From Mesorhizobium sp. (GTDB lineage Bacteria; Pseudomonadota; Alphaproteobacteria; Rhizobiales; Rhizobiaceae): 64,000 nt of DNA. Made by a program: the position numbers and the translations under genes. Below are positions 56,917 to 64,000 of the stretch, one piece after another (the stretch's first letter is position 1; each line of letters starts with the position of its first letter). The stretch covers positions 186,001 to 250,000 of the forward strand of contig SAQR01000003.1 of assembly GCA_004020365.1 (NCBI GenBank). The letters are read 5' to 3'. Below the pieces are notes generated by a model. The model did no database searches. It saw nothing but the letters and a program-made list of their open reading frames with translations, and had not been told where the DNA came from.

Positions 56917-57026
56917 CGTTCGCAATCTCCTCTCGTCCTGGAGCCGTTTCAAGCGGGATGGATTTTATTCTCAATCATGAACATGTCGAAAAGCCGCACG
57001 GCGAAAATTGTCGTTCGAGACCGTGC

Positions 57027-57278
57027 TTACTCCGCGTCCAGCGGCTCTGTCCCCACCGGCTTGCCGTCGCGCGAAAGCCTGATCTTCTCGACCTTGTCCT
57101 CGGCCGCCTTGAGCAGCCGGTCGCAATGAAGCTTTAGCGCCTCGCCGCGCTCATAGATGCGGATCGACTGGTCGAGCGGCACGTCGCCGCGCTCCAGATC
57201 ATCGACGATTTTCTCCAGCGCGTCGAGCGCCTGCTCGAAGCTCATCGCCTTGACGTCTTCGTTGCTCTCACCAGCCAT
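57027..57278 (-). CDS. xseB: Exodeoxyribonuclease VII small subunit
   Basis: An 83-residue helical protein with the XseB core [36 protein letters not shown], cut near residues 14-48, then [11 protein letters not shown]. With XseA it makes a nuclease that degrades single-stranded DNA. It lies 3 bp after the HDAC-like gene and upstream of dxs, the usual alphaproteobacterial order. Confidence 0.94.
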   Translation of the reverse strand: MAGESNEDVKAMSFEQALDALEKIVDDLERGDVPLDQSIRIYERGEALKLHCDRLLKAAEDKVEKIRLSRDGKPVGTEPLDAE

Positions 57279-57281
57279 CGT

Positions 57282-58208
57282 CTATCCTTTCATCAGTCGC
57301 CCGACATGGGCGGCGACCGAAAATGCCAATCCCTGCAGATCGTAGCCGCCCTCGAGCAGGCTGACGAGCCGGTTGTCGCTGTGGCGACCGGCGCGCTGCA
57401 TCAACTGGCCGGTTGCCCAGTCGAAATCGTCCTCGGTCAGATTGATCTCGGCCAGCGGATCGCGGTGGTGCGCGTCGAAGCCGGCCGAAATGATGATGAG
57501 GTCGGGCGCGAAATTGTCGAGCGCCGGCACGATCCGCGACAGGAAAGCGTCGCGGAAAGCCTCGCTGCCGGTCTGCGGCGCCAGCGGCGCGTTGACGATG
57601 TTGCCGGCGCCGGTTTCGCTCACCGCCCCGGTCCCTGGGTAAAGCGGCATCTGGTGCGTCGAGCAGTAGAGCACCGACGGATCGTCCCAGAAAATATCCT
57701 GCGTGCCATTGCCGTGGTGAACGTCCCAGTCGACGATGGCAACGCGTTCGGCCTGGTGCTGCCTTTGCGCGTAGCGCGCCGCGATCGCCGCGGTGTTGAA
57801 CAGGCAGAAGCCCATGGACGTGGTCTTTTCGGCGTGGTGGCCGGGCGGCCGGGCGGCGACAAAGACATTGGCCACGTCGCCCCGAAAGACGTCGTCGACG
57901 GCGGCGTTGGCAGCGCCGATCGCCGTGACGGCCGCCTGCCAGCTTTTCGGACTGGCGGTGGTGTCGGCGTCGACACGAGCGATACCGATGTCGGGTATCA
58001 AAGCGCGGACCCGTTCGACGAATTCCTGCGGGTGTGCGTAGAGGATGGTGGCCTCGTCGCCTTCCGGCGCCTCGGCACGATCAAGCGCCGCAAAGGCCTC
58101 GTCGTCGAGCACGCGTTCGATGGCGCGCAGGCGGTCCGGCCGCTCCGGATGACCGGGCGGCGTTATATGCTCGAGAAAGATCGGGTGGGTATAAAACCTT
58201 GTGACCAT
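57282..58208 (-). CDS. Class II histone deacetylase-like amidohydrolase
   Basis: A 308-residue arginase/deacetylase-fold zinc enzyme. FVAARPPGHHAEKTTSMGFCLFN (catalytic tandem His) is near residue 117, VDWDVHHGNGTQDIFW (zinc Asp and His) near 157, and SAGFDAHHRDPLAE (second zinc Asp) near 243. SLLEGGYDL holds the transition-state loop. It probably deacetylates polyamines or small amides. The ATG at 58206-58208 was chosen. Confidence 0.92.
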   Translation of the reverse strand: MVTRFYTHPIFLEHITPPGHPERPDRLRAIERVLDDEAFAALDRAEAPEGDEATILYAHPQEFVERVRALIPDIGIARVDADTTASPKSWQAAVTAIGAANAAVDDVFRGDVANVFVAARPPGHHAEKTTSMGFCLFNTAAIAARYAQRQHQAERVAIVDWDVHHGNGTQDIFWDDPSVLYCSTHQMPLYPGTGAVSETGAGNIVNAPLAPQTGSEAFRDAFLSRIVPALDNFAPDLIIISAGFDAHHRDPLAEINLTEDDFDWATGQLMQRAGRHSDNRLVSLLEGGYDLQGLAFSVAAHVGRLMKG

Positions 58209-58421
58209 GCCCCCGATATAGGCGCGCCCGGCGGCTTTGACCATGTTTTGGAACCGCCAAAGGCAGACGTTCAACAGGGATTAGGCGATGGGTGCTGGTT
58301 GGGTCCGGCGCGAGCCACCGACCGAGACCAGGGCCTTCTCCTTGAGCTGCCCGAATTTTGACGCGCGCTTCGCCCGTCCCATTCGAGGTCGCGCCTTGTC
58401 TTTGGTGGTCTTGATACAGGC

Positions 58422-59066
58422 TCAAGCCGGCGATTCGTTCACTTCAGCCGGTGCTTGTGCGCGGCCAATCCTGCGGCCTTGCCTGAGCAGTCCCTCCAAA
58501 AGCACGTTGAACGCCTTCACCGCCTTTTTCGACGTCGCTTCTGGATTTTCCGAATTTGCGATCCACTGCGCGGCATGTAGCGAGGCGCCGCTGACCAACC
58601 TTGCTGCGGCTTCGGGATCAACGGCAACGATGGTTCCCTCATCCCTCAGCTTTTGAAGGTTCTCGCTCATCGAGCGGATGCACTCGTTCTGGCTCGGCCA
58701 TTGCGATGGGTCGCCGAGCACCGCCGGTCCGTCACGAAGGACAATACGCTGGATCTCCGGCTCCAACGCCATCTCGATATAGGCGGTGCATTCGTCGACA
58801 AAGCCCTGCCAGAGCGTGTCCGCCCTGGCCGAAACGATCTTCAACCGGGCCAACATCTCCGCGTCGATCTCGGCGATGACCGCCTGGAGAAGGCCCTTCT
58901 TGTCGCCGAAGTGATGATAAAGCGCGCCGCGCGTCAGCCCGGCCGATGCGGTGAAGTCGTCCATCGAAGCCTCGGCATAGCCGACACTGCCAAAGGCATG
59001 GCGCGCCGCCGCGACCAGTTTGGCGCGGGTCTCGGCGATCATCTCCTTGCGTGGTTTGTGCCCCAT
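58422..59066 (-). CDS. TetR-family repressor
   Basis: A 214-residue regulator. The N-terminal HTH is ETRAKLVAAARHAFGSVGYAEASMDDFTASAGLTRGALYHHFGDKKGLL, cut near residues 12-60. The C-terminal half is a TetR_C ligand-binding domain of the AcrR/YcdC kind. It is divergent from the MFS gene at 59186; three ATACG-N3-CGTAT dyads lie between, which it probably binds. Its inducer is probably a substrate of the pump. The 213-bp gap to the HDAC gene (58209-58421) shows no gene. Confidence 0.88.
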   Translation of the reverse strand: MGHKPRKEMIAETRAKLVAAARHAFGSVGYAEASMDDFTASAGLTRGALYHHFGDKKGLLQAVIAEIDAEMLARLKIVSARADTLWQGFVDECTAYIEMALEPEIQRIVLRDGPAVLGDPSQWPSQNECIRSMSENLQKLRDEGTIVAVDPEAAARLVSGASLHAAQWIANSENPEATSKKAVKAFNVLLEGLLRQGRRIGRAQAPAEVNESPA

Positions 59067-59082
59067 TCGCTCATTCCTTCAC

Positions 59083-59148
59083 ATACGTCTCGTATATAAT
59101 TTGACATACGCTCCGTATGTCATTATCTAATTTGCATACGCCACGTAT
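59083..59148. promoter_or_regulatory. Three TetR operators (ATACG-N3-CGTAT)
   Basis: Perfect 13-bp dyads of the form ATACGNNNCGTAT occur at 59083-59095, 59106-59118 and 59136-59148, with centres 23 and 30 bp apart. They fill the 119-bp gap between the divergent TetR and MFS genes and overlap where both promoters must lie, giving joint repression. Confidence 0.85.
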
Positions 59149-59185
59149 ATAAGTGGCTCGGCCTCAAAAATCCAGGAGTGTTCTC

Positions 59186-60409
59186 ATGCCCAATCCCTAT
59201 CGCGAAATCTTCAAGGCAAGGGGAGCCAAGGGCTTCGCCGCAGCCGGCTTCGTCGCACGGATGCCGATGGCCATGGCCCCGATCGGAATCGTCGCGATGC
59301 TGTCGCAGACGCACGGCGAGTACTGGCTGGCCGGCGCTGCCTCCGCGACATATGCGCTGGCCAATGCTTTCGTCGCGCCGCAGATATCGCGACTGGTGGA
59401 CCGCCTCGGCCAGGCGCGGGTTGTGGTGCCCACCACCGTCATTTCCGTGCTCGCTTTCGTGGTGCTGATTGCGGCGGCCAATCAGGACTGGCCGACATGG
59501 ACGTTGTTCGTGTCAGCGCTGCTGGCCGCGGCGATGCCCAGCATCCCGGCGATGGTGCGTGCGCGCTGGACAGAGCTCTTCCGGGATCGCCCCGAGATGA
59601 ACACAGCGTTCGCCTTCGAATCGGCGGCGGACGAACTGGTCTACATTGCCGGGGCCTCGCTATCGGTGGGCCTGAGCGTCGCGCTTTTTCCGGAAGCAGG
59701 AATGTTGGCGAGCACATTGTTCCTCGCGATCGGCTCGACAGCCCTCATCCTGCAGCGCTCGACCGAGCCGCGCGTGCGCCCGGTCGACCAGGGTTCGCGC
59801 GGCTCGGCAATCCGCCTGCGGCCGGTCCAAATCATCACCTTCGCCCTGATCTTCATCGGTGCGACCTTCGCGACCACCGAGGTGAGCACCGTGGCGATCA
59901 CCGAAGAACTCGGCCAGCCGGGATCTGCCAGCCTCGTGATCGGCGTCTACGCTCTCGGATCGTTCGTCGTCGGCATCATCCTCGGCGCACTGAACCTGAA
60001 AACACCGCTGCAAATTCAGCTTGCCGTCGCCGTCGCCGTCATCGCGCTCACCACGCTGCCGGTGCTTGTCGCAGACACGGTGCCGCTTCTGGCGCTGGCT
60101 GTCTTGGTTAGCGGTGTGGCGATCTCGCCGACTTTCATCACGGCATTCGGCCTGATCGAGCGGCGCGTGCCGGAGGCGATGCTGACCGAAGGCGTGACCT
60201 GGGTTATGACTGGCATCGGCATCGGCATGGCGCTCGGCTCCTTCGCCGCCGGATGGGTGGTGGACGCCTTCGGTGCCCAGAGCGGATTCCTGGTGTCGGT
60301 GGCGGCGGGGGCGATCGCGCTGGCCACCGTGCTCGCCGGCCAGCGCAGCCTTGCCGCGGCGGATCGTGACATCTCCGCGCGCGACGCCGCCGCGGTTCCT
60401 GCCGAATAG
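59186..60409 (+). CDS. MFS transporter under TetR control
   Basis: A 407-residue protein with about twelve TM helices. VDRLGQARVV near residue 75 is the loop 2-3 motif, and helix 4-5 holds the region AMPSIPAMVRARW. It has the layout of small-molecule efflux carriers. CCAGGAG at 59172-59178 supports the ATG at 59186. Substrate unknown; drug or aromatic efflux is the usual role when paired with TetR. Confidence 0.85.
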   Translation: MPNPYREIFKARGAKGFAAAGFVARMPMAMAPIGIVAMLSQTHGEYWLAGAASATYALANAFVAPQISRLVDRLGQARVVVPTTVISVLAFVVLIAAANQDWPTWTLFVSALLAAAMPSIPAMVRARWTELFRDRPEMNTAFAFESAADELVYIAGASLSVGLSVALFPEAGMLASTLFLAIGSTALILQRSTEPRVRPVDQGSRGSAIRLRPVQIITFALIFIGATFATTEVSTVAITEELGQPGSASLVIGVYALGSFVVGIILGALNLKTPLQIQLAVAVAVIALTTLPVLVADTVPLLALAVLVSGVAISPTFITAFGLIERRVPEAMLTEGVTWVMTGIGIGMALGSFAAGWVVDAFGAQSGFLVSVAAGAIALATVLAGQRSLAAADRDISARDAAAVPAE

Positions 60410-60414
60410 TCTCC

Positions 60415-60446
60415 ATGCGTCCGGTCCCAAGCGGGACCGGACGCAT
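60415..60446. terminator. Bidirectional terminator between MFS and ribB
   Basis: ATGCGTCCGGTCCC (60415-60428) pairs perfectly with GGGACCGGACGCAT (60433-60446) over a 4-nt loop. It lies between two convergent genes, so it can serve both. No long T-run is seen on either side. Confidence 0.75.
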
Positions 60447-60468
60447 GCCGGCGATCGCTAGACCAGTT

Positions 60469-61569
60469 TTAAAGAATCTCGGTATTGGCGATGTGGATGC
60501 CAAAACCTTCGAGGCCGACATAGTGGCGTTCGCGCGAGGCGATCAGGTTGATCGAGGAAATGCCCAGATCCCTCAAGATTTGCGCGCCGAGGCCGATCTC
60601 GCGCCATTCGCTTTCGCGGCGGCGGGCCTCTTCATGGTCCTCGCGGTCGCCGGCGGCCGGCCGGTTGCGCTCCTGATGGGCGACGCCGACGGAACCTTCG
60701 CGAAGATAGACGATGACGCCGCGCCGGCGCTCGCCCATCGATTTCATGATGCCGTCCAGCCTGTGGCCGGTGCCGAAGACGTCCGTCACGACATCCTCGG
60801 AATGCAGTCGCACCGGCACCTCCTCGCCGTCGCGGATGTCGCCGAAAACGATCGCCACGTGGTGCATCGAGTCCCAGGGCAGCGTGTAGGTGAAGACCTG
60901 CGCCTTGCCGCCGGGCGTGTCGATCTCCGAACAGGCGACACGCTCGACCAGCGTTTCCTTGCGCTGGCGGTAGGCGATGAGGTCGGCGACCGAAATCTGC
61001 TTCAAACCGTGCTTTTCGGCGAAGGCCTGCACCTGCGGGCCGCGCATCACGGTGCCGTCATCATTGACCAGCTCGGAAATGACACCGACCGGTGGCAGGC
61101 CGGCAAGCTTGCACAAATCGACCGCGGCTTCGGTATGGCCCGAACGCATCAGCACACCGCCTTCGCGCGCGATCAGCGGAAAGATGTGGCCGGGGCGGAC
61201 GAAATCGGAGGCGCCGACATTGCCGTTGGCAAGGTTGCGCACGGTCAATGTGCGGTCGTCGGCCGAAATGCCCGTCGTGGTGCCGTGCTTGAAATCGACG
61301 CTGACGGTGAAGGCGGTGGTGTGGGCCGAGTCATTGTCGGCAACCATCGGCGACAGGTTGAGGCGCTTAGCCTCGTCGCGCGGCATCGGCGTGCAGACGA
61401 TACCGGAGGTATTGCGGACGATGAATGCCATCTTTTCCGGCGTGCAATGGACGGCGGCGACGATCAGGTCGCCCTCGTTCTCGCGCCCGTCATCGTCCAT
61501 CACGACGACGATCTCGCCGCGTTCGAAGGCGCGCAGGGCTTCGACGATCTTCTTCTGGTCGTAAGGCAT
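60469..61569 (-). CDS. ribB: 3,4-dihydroxy-2-butanone-4-phosphate synthase with degenerate GTP cyclohydrolase II domain
   Basis: A 366-residue RibBA-like protein. The RibB half is complete: VVVMDDDGRENEGDLI near residues 21-36, HTTAFTVSVDFKHGTTTGISADDR near 83, and FPLIAREGGVLMRSGHTEAAVDL near 131. The C-terminal half has the cyclohydrolase II fold, but the zinc cysteines are gone: HSEDVVTDVFGTGHRLDG replaces the HSEC...RCDCG pattern. It should make only the riboflavin precursor DHBP, as in many Alphaproteobacteria. Confidence 0.93.
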   Translation of the reverse strand: MPYDQKKIVEALRAFERGEIVVVMDDDGRENEGDLIVAAVHCTPEKMAFIVRNTSGIVCTPMPRDEAKRLNLSPMVADNDSAHTTAFTVSVDFKHGTTTGISADDRTLTVRNLANGNVGASDFVRPGHIFPLIAREGGVLMRSGHTEAAVDLCKLAGLPPVGVISELVNDDGTVMRGPQVQAFAEKHGLKQISVADLIAYRQRKETLVERVACSEIDTPGGKAQVFTYTLPWDSMHHVAIVFGDIRDGEEVPVRLHSEDVVTDVFGTGHRLDGIMKSMGERRRGVIVYLREGSVGVAHQERNRPAAGDREDHEEARRRESEWREIGLGAQILRDLGISSINLIASRERHYVGLEGFGIHIANTEIL

Positions 61570-61597
61570 GGACGCTCGCTTCGCTCTCGCAGGGAAC

Positions 61598-61651
<54 letters not shown>

Positions 61652-61670
61652 GGGAAAAGAAAAAATTGGC

Positions 61671-62843
<1,173 letters not shown>

Positions 62844-63106
62844 GAAAACCAGCCCTGCCGGCATCGAGCCGGCTTAGCACATGACCCCGAAAGCCGGGAA
62901 GGATCCTGCGCAAAATCAAAAGTGCCACAGCATCGTTTCTGCGTCAGGACGCGCGGCGCTGTAGCTGCGTTCTATTGGCGTTTTCGGCAGTGGTCAAACG
63001 TGATCTGGCGGATTTAGTTTTGACACATTCGGTTGGTTTCTGCTTCCCTCGACCGTCTGTTGAACACCCGCCGCCCCCGAGCCGGCGCAATGATAAGAGG
63101 ATGATG

Positions 63107-63370
63107 ATGCGTATCCCGATCGGCGCCGTTGCCGCCATGTTGCTGATTTCCACCGCCGCCTTTGCCGGCCAAACCGAAGGCCTGATCAAAGAGATCGACA
63201 AGGACACGTTGACGCTGACACTCGATGACGGCAAATCCTACAAGCTGAACGCCGAAACCGATCTCGAAGCGCTGAAACCCGGCATGGACATCGTGATCGC
63301 CTACGACGAGACAAACGGCGAGAACATCATCACCGACATGCAATTGCCGGAAAGCGATTCAACCGAATAG
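63107..63370 (+). CDS. Exported DUF1344 protein
   Basis: An 87-residue protein with a signal peptide (to about residue 21, STAAFAG) and a small beta-barrel-like domain: GLIKEIDKDTLTLTLDDGKSYKLNAETDLEALKPG, cut near residues 25-58. DUF1344 is typical of Rhizobiales; function unknown. Three ATG codons lie at 63101, 63104 and 63107; AGAGG at 63096-63100 is best spaced for the last. Acidic C-terminus. Confidence 0.82.
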   Translation: MRIPIGAVAAMLLISTAAFAGQTEGLIKEIDKDTLTLTLDDGKSYKLNAETDLEALKPGMDIVIAYDETNGENIITDMQLPESDSTE

Positions 63371-63395
63371 ACTCATTCAGGCTGGGCGGTGCTGG

Positions 63396-63764
63396 CTATC
63401 TCGCGAGCAACGCTACCAGTTCGGGCTGGCGATGGGCCGCGGTTTTGGCAACGACGGCTTTCAGGTGATCCCTGGCGGTTTCGTAAGTGACGCCCAAACG
63501 TCAAGCTCGCTGACGGCTCCCTCTCCTGACCATCAGCAACAGGTTGTATCGGTCGTCCCGATCGATCCAGCCATCCTTGACGTGCGCCTCGAGCGACGGA
63601 CCCATTCGGCGACTTTTCGGCATGCCGGGCAGTTGCCCTTTCGCGTCGAACAGCATTGTGCCGAGCTTCCAGTAGCGTCCGCAGTCATTTCCATTGCAAC
63701 ATCGCGACGGCGTCGGCCGCCACGACCGAGGCGTCTGATCAGTGGTCTGAACCAGATGGGTCAC
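63396..63764 (-). pseudogene. Remnant of a LuxR-family regulator
   Basis: On the minus strand the frame from 63764 encodes segments such as DGWIDRDDRYNLLL, seen in N-terminal parts of rhizobial LuxR-type regulators, and stops at a TGA at 63501-63503. The same frame then continues RLGVTYETARDHLKAVVAKT and HRQPELVALLAR to a TAG at 63396-63398, an intact LuxR recognition helix and tail. The piece between sensor and HTH is too short, so an internal deletion plus the stop have probably inactivated the gene. Confidence 0.65.
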
Positions 63765-63890
63765 GAGGCGCTTGAGAACTTCGCCCGGTTCTTACCGGGC
63801 TCTAATCTTGCGTTCCCCAAAAACTAATCTGCGGCTCTCCAAAATCTCGCCGGGATCACACGTGGCCTTAGCCGGCGTAGTTCATAAATG

Positions 63891-63908
63891 TGTCATCGGA
63901 CTGTCACA
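63891..63908 (+). promoter_or_regulatory. Pho-box-like site
   Basis: TGTCATCGGACTGTCACA contains TGTCA at 63891-63895 and 63902-63906, exactly 11 bp apart, as in PhoB boxes (two 11-bp direct repeats). It lies about 90 bp before the window end, so the target gene would start beyond 64000. The rest of 63765-64000 shows no gene. Confidence 0.55.
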
Positions 63909-64000
63909 TTCGCGAAATGCCTCCGGGCAAGCCGTTGATCGTAAACAAACTTGGCGCTGCCACCTGTTTTCGGATGTTCTGACTTTCCAACGGAATAGAA

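Noticed and set aside
60415-61569. FMN riboswitch upstream of ribB
   Set aside because: The region 61570-61742 is occupied by the heptamer and 23-bp repeats, with no conserved RFN-element sequence.
63432-63827. 131-residue plus-strand frame across the LuxR remnant
   Set aside because: Composition is that of an antisense shadow; the minus strand carries recognisable LuxR motifs.

Overview
The window is a high-GC alphaproteobacterial chromosome segment, most likely from a Mesorhizobium-type member of the Rhizobiales. Supporting this are a CcrM (GANTC) methyltransferase, an IalB-family invasion protein, the complete ctaC-ctaD-ctaB-coxF-ctaG-ctaE-DUF983-SURF1 oxidase operon running into ispH-thrB-rnhA, a DUF1344 protein, a degenerate RibBA, and the short palindromic repeats common in rhizobial intergenic DNA. 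No rRNA or tRNA gene, CRISPR array, integrase or insertion-sequence transposase was recognised.

Layout. 0-12 kb is largely core: the mutY end, HAD hydrolases, a PheC-like periplasmic protein, a vapB/vapC locus whose toxin is frameshifted, ccrM, a lipoprotein, thrC, an M16 peptidase, a RimJ-type acetyltransferase and a PAS-GGDEF-EAL protein. 12-20.7 kb looks accessory: DoxX, an MpaB-like (DUF2236) protein, DUF4242, two related LysR regulators, a Tat-exported NTF2-like protein, an FAD monooxygenase with a methyltransferase, and a lytic transglycosylase. 20.7-38.9 kb is core again: YqgE, a DsbD-N-like protein, peroxiredoxin, the cytochrome c oxidase/ispH/thrB/rnhA block, ialB, tldD, a RES/Xre toxin-antitoxin pair, an RlmD/TrmA-family methyltransferase and tlyA.

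39-53.5 kb separates tlyA from dxs, which are usually adjacent in Alphaproteobacteria, so it is probably an inserted or accessory block. It holds a GFA protein, azoR with a divergent LysR, DUF302, an MFS transporter with a secreted cupin, a third LysR of the same family, 3-hydroxybutyrate dehydrogenase with a patatin, and a seven-gene same-strand unit: a DUF2282 bufferin precursor, a DUF692 MNIO enzyme, a DUF2063 partner, DoxX, a type II NADH dehydrogenase, a membrane class III adenylyl cyclase and DUF3307. The first three genes make a recognisable bufferin (copper-binding RiPP) system. Its tight linkage to an NADH dehydrogenase and a cyclase is the most interesting feature of the window.

53.6-64 kb returns to core: dxs, pirin, DUF2277, xseB, an HDAC-like deacetylase, a TetR/MFS pair with three clear operators, ribB, aroC and DUF1344. 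Between ribB and aroC lies a striking array of inverted heptamers and 23-bp direct repeats. The window ends with a LuxR pseudogene remnant and a Pho-box-like site.
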